A DNA stretch of 64,000 nt from Halicephalobus mephisto. Its lineage: Eukaryota > Nematoda > Chromadorea > Rhabditida > Panagrolaimidae. Both the position numbers and the translations under genes were made by a program. This document shows, piece after piece, positions 11,856-24,156 of this stretch (the first letter of the stretch is position 1; each line of letters begins with the position of its first letter). The DNA lies in NCBI GenBank assembly GCA_009193035.1, contig SWDT01000211.1, positions 434,001-498,000 of the forward strand, written 5' to 3'. The notes beneath the pieces were generated by a model. The model saw only the letters and a list, made by a program, of their open reading frames with translations, did not search any database and was not told the DNA's origin.

Positions 11856-13001
11856 ATGGCGAGCCACAGGAATAACGGAGATGTGGTAAGTTTGTAATTA
11901 CAGTTAAGTAAAATAGTATGTAAAATGCAGATCGATGTCAACCAAGTTCGACTTAACAGCATAATCATCGAACAACCGAGTTCAAGAAGCTCTTCGTTTT
12001 ACGAAGATCCTGAGAACAACATTGCTGCTTGTAGCTTTCAAAGTGTATGGTCCAGATTATCTGCTCAGGACCTGACTGCTGAGAAAGTTGGTTTTCACTT
12101 GTTGTCCTTATTTCTGAAATGTGGATTTTTAGACTCAAGCAATGGATATCATTGACCGAGCTCAATTGGCTAATGAACGAGCTTCGGCAAATAAAGTGCC
12201 TTATTGCATTTGCGGCTCCAGGAAACCATCAACAGTTTCATTAAGGTCTACTGTATTGGCCGACGAGCAGCTGTTAATAATTGCTCTCAGTAAAGGTGAC
12301 TTTCAAGACATTGTGAATTTACTTAGAATTTAATTTCAGTTGGGTATTCTGACACTAATTACATCCACTGGGAATTACTTTGCTCAATTTATAAACACAT
12401 CATAGACACAGGTCGAGCTGCAGTTCCTCGTCTTGGGAGTCACTGGGAGAAGATTGGTTTTCAAGGAGAAGACCCGGCTGCAGACCTCCGTGGAGTCGGG
12501 ATTTTTGGATTATGTCAGCTCCTCTTCCTGGTTTCGAATGGACTTTCTTCACAAATGACAAGCCAACTTCATGAATTGTCCAATGACAAAGTCCAGGTGA
12601 AATTCAATCTTCTGTTATGACTAATACTCAATGAATTACTTTAGCACTTCCCCTTGGCCGTTGTTGGGCTCAATTTCACGCAATTTATCCTCGAAAGGGT
12701 CAAGTCAGGGAAACTTAACCAGTAAGTGAAATAAAAAATAATGATCAATAATTAATTAAATTCAGCATAGCGACAAAGGAAAATAGCTTCATCAGCGTTG
12801 TCAACGGGATTTATCGGGGATGTTTCATTGCTTTCTTCCGAATCTGGAAAAGTAGAAATTGTACAATTCTCGATTTCTCCAACCTAGCCAACGGTAATTG
12901 TTTCTTTCTTGGTTTTTTGAAAACTACTTTTTCCAGAAATCAAAGGAATGATCAAACGCCGTCCGAAATACTTGTTAAACATGGCCGTCCTTCGAGAATA
13001 A
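11856..13001 (+). CDS. ELMO domain-containing protein (ELMOD3-like)
   Basis: 291 aa over seven exons: 11856-11885, 11931-12086, 12133-12295, 12340-12596, 12645-12721, 12766-12893 and 12937-13001. Phases fit at all joins. The ELMO-domain signature is clear: HWEKIGFQGEDPAADLRG followed by VGIFGLCQLL, then HFPLAVVGLNFTQFIL and an SVVNGIYRGCF motif. The domain in ELMOD proteins is a GTPase-activating domain for ARF/ARL GTPases, with the arginine of DLRG as the catalytic residue, which is present here. There is no PH domain, so this is an ELMOD-type rather than CED-12-type protein. It converges with the S9 peptidase gene, stops 243 bp apart; AATAAA lies near 13051. Confidence 0.85.
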
Positions 13002-13244
13002 GTGAATCCGTTTTTTAGTTTTTTAAAAGTTTATTTTTAAAGATAACACGAAATAAATTATATTCAGAAGGCATTGGTTTGCAGCGGTTCAAGCCAACCG
13101 CATCACAGCAAACTAAGAATTAGACCAGGGATGACCAGCAATTTCTCATTGCTTGATGTAAATGCGCATTAAACGCTTTAGGATAAATGGGCTTCTACTA
13201 ATACTTTTGTAGAATGGAGATATTAGATATCTTTAAGCTCACTT

Positions 13245-16188
13245 TCAAAGTCTGTGAGTGAAGATATCGCCGACGAAAACATCGTCACGAACGACTTGAC
13301 TTGAAGCGGAATTCTGATAATAAGGAGCGTGTCTGAAGCTCGGTGTTCTAGTCAGAGACTGGAGACGAGGTTCATTGGGTTTATCAGCATCAGCCATAAT
13401 CTGAAAACCCACTCTTGTCAATTCAATCGATTAAACCCATCTATTTGTGGATTTCCTTGAGATATGTTGATATAAATATCAAATTGTCTCTTTTAATATC
13501 ATCTTTCTAGTTTATTATTTTTAAATTCATATGAATCTATAGATTCATAATTACCCTATAAAGTGGGATAAAATGACTCGCACTGGATGGTTTCCCATAA
13601 AAATAACTGGTCTGAATCTCAGTGATTAAAATTATGTGAAAATAAATAATTGATCTGATTCATGTATAGGAAACGACCAGTCTTTTTGATTTCATTGCTG
13701 AAAAGTATCTGAATATGCATTTCCCTAACCTATTTGGTTTTTTCAGAGCTTTAGATGAATAAATTTTGATCTAGCAACGGATCGTATTTATTTGTTTGAT
13801 CATATTTTCCTTTCTAAGATTAAGAATGGACAATGTTTTTCCTTTTTGATCTTCTCTACATGTTTTTTCATTTATTTTTCGAGATTTTTTGGAAATAAAA
13901 ATATTGAATTTAGAGGGAAAAATCAACCAAATCCCTAATACTTTTGTTATGCTATTACAAAAACAAACATGTTTGCCCTAAAATCTAAAAAAATCCTCTT
14001 AATCTAAATTTCTCGAATTTTCCAGTCGAGACCAGGAATTATGTAATACTGCATTTAAATGACCATAAGGTCTCGAAAGAAATCGGAAATTATTGAGGTT
14101 TAATAGAAAAATAAAACTCACAATAGCACTAGAGTTGTACTGTCCGAGTTTGAATGGTTCCAGATCGCCCTTCAAGCATTTGTGTAAGAACTCTTCAACG
14201 AGACCTGTCATGGCAAGATTATTCTCGGGTTTCCTCATTCCATGTCCTTCGTCCGGATAGAGAACGTAGGTTACAGGAATGGAGTTGTTCTTCAAAGCGT
14301 CAACGAATTGATCGGCTTCTGCTTGTTTAACTCTAGGATCATTCGCTCCGTGGATGACAAGAAGAGGCTTCTTGACCCGATCAGCGAAGAAGAGAGGAGA
14401 TCGGCTCTTGAGAGACTCTCGTCCTTCATTGGTCTTGATATCTGCTCCGAGCATTGCGGTCATATCTTTGTAGAAACCAACCCAGTAAGGAGGAATTGTT
14501 TCCAGCAAGGTAATCAGATTAGATGGTCCTACGATGTCGACTCCACAAGCGAAAACTTCTGGAGTGAAGGTCAATCCAACAAGGGTGGCGTAACCTCCGT
14601 AACTTCCTCCCATGATGGCGATCCTCTTTTCGTCAGCGATTCCTTTTCCGATAGCGAAATTGACAGCGTCGAGGAGATCATGATGCATCTTTCTTCCCCA
14701 TTCACCGTTCCCAGCATTGGTCAACTTCTTACCGAAGCCAACACTTCCTCTGAAGTTAACTTGAAGGACAGCATATCCTCTGTTGGTCAACCAGGCATTA
14801 GTAGAAGAATATCCAAAGACATCACGAGCCTTGGGACCTCCATGCACAAAGACGATCATAGGTTGGGGTTCAGCAGGCAAGAGTCCGAGTTTAGCAAGTT
14901 CAACATCAGTTCCGTTCACTTGAGAGGGGGTCAAGAGGGCAGCTTTGGGTGGTAGACTGAGATAAGCTTGAAGGGTCAATCCATCACGAGCTTGGAAGGA
15001 GAATCCAACCATCTTGTTCAGTTTCTGACCAATAAGTTCTGGTCGAGTAGTGAAGAGGTATTCGGCCTTCTGTTGCCAGCGACGGTAGAGGTAATACTCA
15101 AATGGTTTGTCATCAGAGACATAGGTGACCAACCAAGTGTGGAAATCCCGACTGATACTCTCGATCATAGGGGTTGCGGAAGGACGGAGGTTGACGAGAT
15201 ACTGCATATCATCGAGAATCGTGTCATTAGCAACAAAGATCTCTGGTTTGTGGTACATTTCGGAAAGAGCAAGAACGTGGCGTTCAGTGGGATGGAAGAA
15301 AACGGCTCCAATCTGAGCCTTGATAGCAGTATAGAGAACTTCGTTGATTTCAGGATGTCCGAAGTCGTGGATAACTAATTGTCCCATGTCACTTCCGGCT
15401 CCCCATTGCCAATAAACCCTCTTGTTATCTTCGCTGAAGGCAATAGGCATGGTCAATGGTCTATCTTCTGGAGCAACTCTCAGATATTCAATCCAGAGAT
15501 CTTTGTCTGAGGTTAATTTCTTAGAGTCGGCTTTGCTTGACGGATGGTAATAAATCAAAGACCCATCATCGCCTTCTTCAACAACCAGTCTGATCTCGAG
15601 ATCGTTGTCGACAACGATTTGTGGAGGGAATCTCTTGTTGTGGAAAATTCTGTGCATCTCGTTTGTGTAAAGGTCAAACTCATAAACATTGTGGAAAGCC
15701 GGATTTTCATCATTCAATCCAACAAGGATACGACGGTCACGGAGGTTGTTTGCGATGATTACGGCTTTCACGCCCGGCTTATCGCTGATGACTGTAGGCT
15801 CATTCTGTGGTGAAGGCTAAAAAATAAAAGTGAAAGTACAAATACGGCAATAAAAACGAACATTCGTGATGTTTAACTTGTAAAGTTTGTAGTTCTCATC
15901 CCCGTCAGTATCTTGGTAGAATAGAATAACATTAGGGACCCCAGTCCATTGGAAGCCGCCGATATGTCTCTTATTATCGAAGGTAACGACTTTGGTGTAT
16001 TGGCAAGTCACGCACTTGGTGTAAATGTTGCTTATTCCCTTTTCATTTGGAGCAAGATAGGCAATAACGGACCCATCGGGACTAAGTGAGACTGAGGAGT
16101 ACTTGGGATCGCTGAAGAGCTGTTCCCTGGGGATAATATCTGCATTAATCAGGGCAAGAAAAACGGCACCTAGTACAAGTCTTAACAT
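13245..16188 (-). CDS. secreted S9 prolyl-oligopeptidase family peptidase (dpf-type)
   Basis: 725 aa, minus strand, exons 16188-15862, 15816-14122 and 13400-13245. A TTTCAG abuts the ATG at 16188, and the protein opens with signal peptide LRLVLGAVFLALINA. A beta-propeller-like region is followed by the alpha/beta-hydrolase domain with all three catalytic elements: GGSYGG (Ser about 514), GANDPRV (Asp about 601) and DEGHG (His about 636). PMIVFVHGGPKARD gives the oxyanion-type loop. C. elegans DPF proteins are the likely orthologues, but I cannot choose a number. The last exon, 52 codons after a 721-nt intron, replaces a run-on frame that continues past 14122 into intron sequence; it was chosen because GTGAGT and TTTTCAG flank it and the phase is kept. 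Confidence 0.88.
13401..14121 (-). other. 721-nt intron of the S9 peptidase gene
   Basis: AT-rich, with no other gene seen on either strand. Its donor is GTGAGT (14121-14116) and its acceptor TTTTCAG (ending at 13401). It is much longer than the other introns of this gene (45 nt). Confidence 0.7.
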
Positions 16189-17211
16189 CTGAAACGAAAT
16201 CATAGAATTCTAAAATGAAGGGAATCCACGAGTTCAACTCCACATCGGGTTTTGGGAACAATGGGGAAAGGAACATGAATGGGATTGACTCGCACATGAT
16301 TGTCAAAATCGTCCATAATCATACCAGTCTCTCAAATGGGAGATGCACACATCTAAGGGAGATTACGCCAACAATGACCAGAGGATTCAAGAGGTTTGCT
16401 CTTTTATATGAGGAAAAACAGGCCAACGAAGTCGACGCTTAGCAAGTGGTTTTCTCGCACCTCGCAAAGGATTTCTCGGTCGCGATCAGTCGAAAAAGCA
16501 TTCAAAGCCATTTTGATCAGATGCGAGAGGAGTTCGATAAAAATTGAAAAGCGGAACGTGAGCCAGCTGAGGACACTCAAAAAATATGGTCAAGTCCCGA
16601 TTTTTGAATGGGCTTTCTCTTAATGAGAAGGCGAAACTATCTTCGTCGGAGAAACGTAGGCATCTGGATCCAGGTCGTGGGATATATACCTTTTTTATTG
16701 CTGGAGTCAGTTAAAACTTATTTGGTCAAAATAAACAGAGCAAATTCAAATTTCAATATTGACTTAGGAATTTGTTCTCGCATCACGTTCACACATGTTC
16801 CAAGTGGACTAAGATAGCCTGATGGTGGTCACTAATCTGATGTACACGTTCCTAAATGCAAACGAAGCAATCCAAGTTAAGTGAAAATGTGTCAACAGAA
16901 AACGTCATTGTCTGGATTCATTTGAACTGTTCCAAAACACGAAACAAAATCATTTATGTCATTGAAAGAAAATGGACAAGAGTTCTGTGTAAAGTTCTCG
17001 AAGACTGAGTTTTTGACAAACAGATAAATCGGGATAAAAGACAGTCAAATACGGAAAACAGCGTTTCTTTTTTAAGTACAGGTACGAGTAGGTACGATTC
17101 CTTTGTTCTTTGCAAAAATAAGAAACCCAATTGTGTAGGAAGCATCGGCTTATTTTAAAGGAGAAAATGGATCGCATTGTGATGACCGAAAATAAAGGAT
17201 CATTTGCAGAA
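16189..17211. other. upstream region of the S9 peptidase, no gene recognised
   Basis: About 1 kb between the start of the S9 peptidase gene and the stop codon of the next minus-strand gene. Overlapping plus-strand frames at 16215-16817 and minus-strand frames at 16954-17145 have no domains or consistent exon structure. This should contain the 3' UTR of the 17.2-17.9 kb gene and the promoter of the peptidase gene. Confidence 0.4.
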
Positions 17212-17890
17212 TTACTCGAGTTCTTCTGTGTCAAATTCATTAGCAAATCTATCGACAGTCTTACAGTACTCCATTCTGACAAGGTTCCGGAGCTCTCGTT
17301 TTTTCCTTTCTCGTTCTTTTTTCTCATGTTCAATCCCGAGACGACAGAGTTCGCAGTCATCTTTAAAGGTCTTCGAAGAACCTACTGTAGTCCAATCGAA
17401 GTACTTACTGTCTGAAACTCGTCGGTACCTGGGCTTGTATCGAATTGGTGATGGTGGGCTTTCGTTCCTTAGTGACGTAGTCTCGAGTTTTCTGGGAAAG
17501 GAAGTTCGATCCTGACCCTCCTGAAACCTTTTTGTGCTTTGCTAGAGCAATTTTCAGACTCACAATTTCAAGCAACCTCAGTTGTTCTCGTAAATGGGCT
17601 TCATTCTCTTGTCGGAGTTTTTCCTTACGTCGTTGTTGAAAAGCCCGTTCTTCTTCGACCAAAATTTTGTTCACTTGGCGTCGGCGTTCTTCTGTTGAAG
17701 GTCTAGATAAGGTTTTTACGTCTTTCACGAAAGAGCTTCGAGTACTTTTCTGGGTAGGAATAAGTGACTTGGATCGAGTTTTATCTACAGTAGGAGTAGT
17801 TTCTCTCTTGAGTGGAGTGTGGAGATTTCTTGATAGAACTCGTAGATCATCTTCTGTGAAAGTCATTGCCAACGGCTTCAGGGATGACAT
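17212..17890 (-). CDS. small charged coiled-coil protein, unknown
   Basis: 211 aa, two exons, 17890-17564 and 17520-17212, joined across a 43-nt intron (GTGAGT...GTTTCAG). The unspliced frame stays open through the intron to about 17405 and looks like a gene end, but the spliced frame is better: after LRLLEI it continues EGQDRTSFPRKLE, SPPSPIRYKPRYRRVSDSKY, FDWTTVGSS, and ends in a strongly charged helix (EHEKKERERKKRELRNLV) and acidic FANEFDTEELE. N-terminal part is basic and Ser/Thr rich, then an EEERAFQQRRKEKLRQ helix. No family recognised. Three residues CELC precede the helix. Confidence 0.78.
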
Positions 17891-18391
17891 TTTGCTTAAA
17901 CTTATCCTGAAATAGGAGAACTGTCCTTCCTAACAACAGATTTTGAATATTATTACTAAGCAACAGAAAAGATATTCCATTTTTTTTCATCGAGTTCAAA
18001 GAACAGATTCGGAGAAAACGATAAATAACTCAAAAGTTTTATTACTTTCCTGCAAAAAAATCCATGCATATTGTATTGGCCTTATTCTGCAGACTTGAGA
18101 AAGGTTAGCACCGAATTACTTCAAATGCCCAAACTCTTTTTTGACATAATGATCTTTAAAAGTAGAAATGACAGCTGCAGTTGCTAATGACGTGAGATTT
18201 GCAGTTGACATCTTCAGTTTATCCCCATTAATAGATAGAAGATTTCCAATATAAAAGGTGGATTTTCATAGAATCTACCAGATTAGATAAATCCACTAGC
18301 TACTCACCTGGATTAATGAATTCCGTCCTTCGTGCTCAGTACTTTTAAATTTTCTACAAGTTCCAATTTTTCAGGAAAACCTATATTGAAA
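17891..18391. promoter_or_regulatory. divergent promoter region
   Basis: 500 bp between the start of the minus-strand coiled-coil gene (17890) and the plus-strand secreted-peptide gene (18392). No exon seen. An ATTTTTCAG at about 18367-18375 is a likely spliced-leader acceptor for the plus-strand gene. Confidence 0.4.
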
Positions 18392-18640
18392 ATGAATCTC
18401 GTCTTCGTTTGCATGATGATTGTTCTGGTGTTATTCACGCCTTTGGAAGCCATCTTCACCTACAATTTCCATCAACCCGTTAATCTTCAAAGAAAACTGA
18501 AACCAGTGATTCGCTCCGAAGCCAGAGTCGGCAATTACTTTGTTCCAGGGTTCAAACGTTTCGTCAGTAATCAACAACCCCAACAAGTGGACTTTGACCA
18601 ACTTGATAAAACTGATTACTTATGGAATGGTCCTCAGTGA
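18392..18640 (+). CDS. short secreted protein or peptide precursor
   Basis: 82 aa in one exon. A signal peptide is clear: MNLVFVCMMIVLVLFTPLEA, cleavage about residue 20. The mature part is about 62 residues without cysteines, containing one dibasic site (VPGFKR then FVSNQQPQQ) and an acidic C-terminus ending LWNGPQ. The start follows ATTTTTCAG by about 16 bases. AATAAAG lies at about 18743. The single KR site and small size fit a neuropeptide-like precursor, but no repeated peptide or amidation glycine is seen, so a small structural or antimicrobial secreted protein is equally possible. Confidence 0.7.
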   Translation: MNLVFVCMMIVLVLFTPLEAIFTYNFHQPVNLQRKLKPVIRSEARVGNYFVPGFKRFVSNQQPQQVDFDQLDKTDYLWNGPQ

Positions 18641-19037
18641 AGACCAAGAATGTTAACGTAACCACTGGACTCTCTTTCCCCATTGAATTTGTCGGTAATC
18701 TCAATAACTCATTATTCAATGGGAGCAGTAACATGCTCCGAGACAATAAAGTTTGTGATAAAGCTATCTAGTAAAGTAGTAACATGATTACTTAGTCGAG
18801 AAATATGGGACTAACGGCGATAGTGGTCACTGGGAACTCTCGCAGGGAATTTGACACAACAACGCGCGTGTGCGTTTCTTTTCAGCTATTACCGACGCAC
18901 ACTATAGAAAGTGCAGAGTTGGTAACACTGGGGCCTTTCTAATTTGTCCAATTTTGGATATTTGTTGATAACTGTAGATAACAATCTGTCCACTCGAAAT
19001 CGATGGCCGATGGTAAAGCCTTTCTATGATATAACAG
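18641..19037 (+). promoter_or_regulatory. intergenic, set-2 upstream region
   Basis: Contains a GC-richer patch ACAACGCGCGTGTGCG at about 18857 followed by TTTCTTTTCAG (to about 18883), a possible acceptor for a first, possibly non-coding, set-2 exon. An ATG at 19002 opens only eight codons before a stop, so a short first coding exon could not be fixed. Confidence 0.35.
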
Positions 19038-22000
19038 AATAGCCGGAAATCTTCAGGCACTCGCCATCCAACTCGATATCGGGTTGAAGACTCTGAACCA
19101 GGTTTCTCGGGAGCCCCACCGCCCAGTACTAGTCGTAATATGACTCCTCTGGAGAAGGTGCTGGCGGCAGAACCCCGATCTGGCAACTGGAAGGTCGTCC
19201 ATGACGGCAAGCGATCCGAATATAGGATTAACGGTAATTGTATCAAATGTATCAGTGTAAGTTTCGTTATTTCCGTAATCTGTTGATGTAGCGATTGAAT
19301 TGTGTTTTTTAGAAGACAATAACCGAGAAACTCAGGGATCCTAGGCAATTTAGGCTTCAAACAGAAGTTAGACTGAGAATCGTAAATTACAACGTAAGTT
19401 CATATATGAAATTCCAGTGTTCTCACCAAGACTCGTTCTAGAATCAGAGGAAAGAGCATATATCTCATTTTGCCGTCAGCTTACTCGATATCCACCCTCA
19501 TGTTTCGGAAAAAGAACTAAACGATCTGATTGGGTAAGTCCATTGTCACTTCACTCTGAGTGTGAGAAATCTGTCATATTTACAGAGAAATCTTCCCGAA
19601 AGTGAAACTATCGAATGAAATTGATATTTATCGGACACCAGCTCCTTACGATATGGCATGCATCGAGTTACCGTCGAAAGATGTTATGGAGATCTGTTAT
19701 ACAGAGATTGTGAAGCGGTGCAGCAATGTTACAATCAATCCACCTTCGATCGTTAAAGATCCTTTCTGTGAGTACTTTATTTCGGGATATGAACAGTAGA
19801 GATTAGCTTCGTTCGCCCCACAAATCAAACATTTCTATTTTCACGGAAGAATTAAAAAAGAGAACGAAAATGCGCAAGTAGGGCAGGTGATCAAAAAGGT
19901 GTTCATTCTGAGATTTAAGAATGAAAAGGGACCAGAAATGTGGACACGATTCATTACTAGATAAACATTAGTCTATGCGTACTTTTTGAAAGTCAAATAA
20001 GCCAGGTGACGCCTAAACCGATTTTGACTAATAAGTTCAGAAAACTGTTCTCAGCACGCGATCCAGACACACCCTTTGTTTTTTCATTCTCAGACCTGGA
20101 GATTAAATCGTTGAATTCTTTTTTACAAAACAATACAACTCACAAACAGATGATTGAATTTACTAAGTTAAATTTATAAAAACAAAAACAATCCATCTGA
20201 ATGTAATCATTGTTTCAGGTCTGAAATTAGCAAAGAGGCATTTCAAGCACAATGGTTTGATAATCCAACCAACGAGGAGGTTATCTTCATGTATTGACAG
20301 TCTTTATGAGATCCACAGAAAAATGGATCCTAATCTTCAACTGCCACCTGATTATTATGAAAAAATGAAGCTGGAATTGAACCAGAAACGAGCAGAGGAG
20401 AAACGACTTTATGAACAACAACCTAGTACTAGTGAGAAAGTCGACGAGAGGCCACCAGAGACTCAACGGAAAGATATAAAGCAAGAGGTCTCTGTAGATA
20501 TCCGACCAGTCAAAAAGCCGGAAATCGATGGAGACAAGTTCGCCGATGGTCGGAAATACGTCGAAAAAGATTCATCGAGATATGAGGAAAAAAGCCGACC
20601 AAGATGGGAAGAAAGCCAAAGAAGAGTTTGTTTTCCTCTTTGAGTTGGACTAATCTTTTTTCTTTATAGGAGAGAGACAATGAACATAGAAATCTATCCA
20701 CACCTTCCACAAGTAGTTCTGACGATAGACGGCATTCTTACCGAAGGTCTCCTCCTAGTTATCGACATCGTTCTCATTATAGTCGTCATCGCCATGATCG
20801 GTCGCGGACTCCAAGTCCGAGGAGGTATAACCGTCATGATCATCATGATAGACGGGACAGAGAACTTGAATTCAGAAAAGTAGAAAATGCTAATGACTTG
20901 ACTACTTCTCGCAAATTGGACCCGGTCGAACGCCTTAGAAGGCTTCACATGCCCTCAGAATCACGTGAATCGTCGAAGGTGGAACCTGTGAAGCAAGAAA
21001 CGAAGAAGATGGAACCCAAGACAGAGCCTGTTAAGAGAAATACTTCTGTGATTCCAAGCATGGTGCCACCAGTTCCCGCTATGCCATCATATCCATTCTT
21101 ATACCATAACTTCAATCCAGCTGAGTTTGGATACAGTATTCCCCCTCCACCGTTTTTGATGGGACCACCACCTCCCCCAGAAAAGACAGTTGATGAAAAG
21201 GTATGGTTTTGAGTCAATTCGTAATCAATTTATTTGCGATTTTAGGAAGTTGCCTACAATAATCTTCTTAATTCGGTTACTAATGATCTCAAAACCCGAA
21301 TCAGACAATCGTTGGAAATCATGTTCCGGAATCAAGTGTCTAATGAAGCTAAGGAACGTGCTAGAAGACATGTGGAAGCGGAAAGAAGGGCTAAAGCAGC
21401 TAGACAGGCCCAATTGAAGGCTGCGAGGAAACCGTCTCCTAAGAGGAATATTCCTACAGCGTATGATTTCTCTCAAAAGACGTTGGATATTTCTCAATGT
21501 GGAAGAATTCCAAAGAAGGAAAACTACTCAAAGAGTTCGGGCAGTCGTCGTCCGTCGAGATATTCACGAGAACATTCCCCAGTGAGTTCTGCTAGTTCTT
21601 CTTCTACAACACGTTCATCTTCTCCTGATTCCTCCACTGCATCATCCAGAGAGGTCAGTCGGAGTTCGTCAAGGAGTGAAAGTCGGTTGCAAGATGACTC
21701 ACCTAGTGCCATAGAAGTTCTGAAAGATCATATGAATGAAATTGATAAGATGCAAGCTGCTTATGATTTAGAGGAGAAATATATTGCCAAACTGGAAAAA
21801 GAACTTAGGTTTTTGAAGTCTGATAAATCTACAAGTGGTAAAGATCACCGAAGACGTGTGAATGACAAGATTGAACGTGCAAACACTAATTTGCTAGAGA
21901 AGAAGAAGAAGTTGACTTCCTTGGTCATGAAGTTACCTGCTTTGAGGAATGAAGCGGCTATCGAGAATTCTGAGGAGTGGCAAGAGCTCTTGGAAAATGA

Positions 22001-23799
22001 AGCAGCAGAGAAGATGAAGGCAGATAAGGAAGCCAAGAAACAGGCCGAAGCCAAAGCTGCTGCTGAGAAGAGAGAGGCGAAACAAGCAGAGAAAAGAGCG
22101 AAGGAAATGGAGAAAGCATTCAAAACAATAGAAAATCGGCAGAAAAAAGAGGATGAAGAGCACAGGAAAGAATCCGTTAGTTCTGATGAGGAAGGTAGTG
22201 AAGACCTTTCTGATGATGATTCTTCGGAGGCGGAATCAATTGTGAGAAGAGTTCATTTGTCTGCTGAGTCTTCTGGTTCTGAAGGAGATATGGAAATTGA
22301 TGAGAAGCCTTTGGAGCTGAACAGAAAACGGAAATTGTCGGAATCTGAATTCAGCTCTTCCGAATCTTCTTCAGAATATAATCCGAGCGACGCTTCGCCA
22401 CCAAGACATGCGAAACGTGGACTTAAGAGAAAGCGATCTACGAGTCTAGATCACAAGGAGAATGTCCCACGGACTGTCAAGAAGATGAAGTCAATACCTC
22501 AAAAGACAGCGGAACCATATATCAAAACGGAGAAAATGTTCGAATCCCCAGTTGAGCATCCCGAGGAGGAGAAAACAACAACCCTAAATCAATATTACTT
22601 TGGTTATGATGTCAAGCCTCTGAAACACCGGGAGAGGATTAACCTTTTGTCCAGGGAGTTCTGGGAAGATGCAGATCGTGAGCAAGATTATGAATCTGAG
22701 GAACCAAGGGATTTCTTTGTCATTCCTGAACCACCTGTGAAGCCAGGTGTTGGGGCCAGAGTGAGGTATGATCGCAGAACTCCATTGGAAGAATATTGCC
22801 TAACGATGTCCATGACTCAGGTAAGTGTTTGCGGATTGGAAATATATTGAAACCCATCATTTCAGCAGCCTTTTGATGAGGAAGAAATCATGTACATGGA
22901 ACTCGCCTTCGCAAAGGTGGTGAAGAAAAAGGAACTTCCGTTCTCCCATTGCTTTAAGTGGAGGAATCCTGCATATCTGCCGGATCCGGAAGAGTACCCG
23001 GAGCCAATTCTTGAGAACGATGTGCTGGAACATTACACCGATCCAGATTTGCATCTCATTACTCCGTCTTTGACTGGTTCCATACGCACACACGGGTTAT
23101 TCCGATACACTAGGATGGAGAAGGTGGCCAGACGACGACTCACAGTCCCTGCTAGGCTAGAAATTACTGATGATGATCGTCAAATGGTGAAGAACTACCA
23201 ACAACAGTACAGAACAGAGAACACATTACTTCGTCAACTCAGAACTGCCGGCTTAGAAGGTGTTTCGCTACTCCAATCTAATGCCCTCACCGTAAGTCGT
23301 TGCTTTTGGAGCCCTAGTGATTTTGCGTTTCAGTCTCGGCCGATTTGTGTCACTTTTGCTCCCTCTAGGATTCATGATTGGGGATTGTTCACCCTGGAGG
23401 ATATCAAGCCTAGGTCGATGATCATTGAATATATTGGAGAAATTTGTCGTTCGACAATCGTCGATGAACGAGAACAACGATACCTCAGAAGTGGGATCGG
23501 CTCTTCTTATCTGTTCAGAATCGATAGGAATTGGGTAGGTCACTGGTTGCGTAGCAATTGAAATCTTGCTTCTTCAGGTTATTGATGCTACAAAGATGGG
23601 AAATTGTGCGAGGTTCATCAACCACAGCTGCACCCCCAATTCATACGCCCGGGTTGTAAAAGGAATGCATATTGCCATCTACAGTAAACGGTTCATCGAG
23701 GCAGGAGAAGAGATTACTTATGATTACAAGTTCCCTGTGGAAGACACCAAGATTCCTTGTTACTGCAACTCAGCAAACTGCCGTGGATCACTCAATTAA
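19038..23799 (+). CDS. set-2: histone H3K4 methyltransferase SET-2 (SETD1/COMPASS)
   Basis: Ten exons: 19038-19256, 19313-19393, 19442-19533, 19586-19767, 20219-20625, 20670-21200, 21246-22820, 22866-23291, 23334-23534 and 23578-23799; about 1311 aa from the first visible exon. The true N-terminus is unresolved: an in-frame stop precedes 19038, and the first ATG in frame is at 19140. Domains: SETD1-type N-terminus with an RRM-like block ([20 protein letters not shown]), an Arg/Ser-rich region (exon 6), long acidic, Ser-rich and Lys/Glu helical middle (exon 7), N-SET region (exon 8), catalytic SET domain ([53 protein letters not shown]) and post-SET Cys cluster [13 protein letters not shown]. 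It deposits H3K4 methylation within COMPASS in the nucleus. The NHSC motif and post-SET cysteines are intact, so it should be active. Confidence 0.92.
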
Positions 23800-24156
23800 A
23801 TTGTTTAGGACGTGGCGGCGTCTCAATCCGCTTTGCTCAGTGTAATTCCAAATTCATTGCCTTACTCGTCTTTCCTTGGACTCAGCTTATCTGACTTCTG
23901 ATTTCTTCTGTGATCTCAGAGTATTTGCAATCTCGTCTTACTAATTATTACCAGTCAACTCGCGCAACTGTAATAATTAATGTTGCTTCGGGCGACTCAA
24001 ACGGGTCAACGATCTCCGTTTTATTTAGTTTATTTCTGACATCGTAATAAAATGGTTCAGCAGACTCGATGATGATAGGGAATTTCAGGGGAACTGATAA
24101 GGTTAATCGATTGACGTGGATGTTTAGTCAATGTAAGCAGTCAGTTTTCTCTCGAA
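23800..24156 (+). promoter_or_regulatory. short gap between set-2 and the PINCH gene
   Basis: 357 bp. An AATAAA in GTAATAAAATGG at about 24044 would end set-2 about 100 bp before the next ATG (24157). Possible trans-splice acceptors, GATGTTTAG and AGCAGTCAG, lie at about 24120-24145. The spacing fits a nematode operon, but no transcript data are available here. Confidence 0.4.

Noticed and set aside
14122..15771. Run-on of the S9 peptidase frame past 14122 to 13999
   Set aside because: A GTGAGT donor at 14121 and a matching acceptor and 52-codon exon at 13400 give a better protein; the run-on is intronic.
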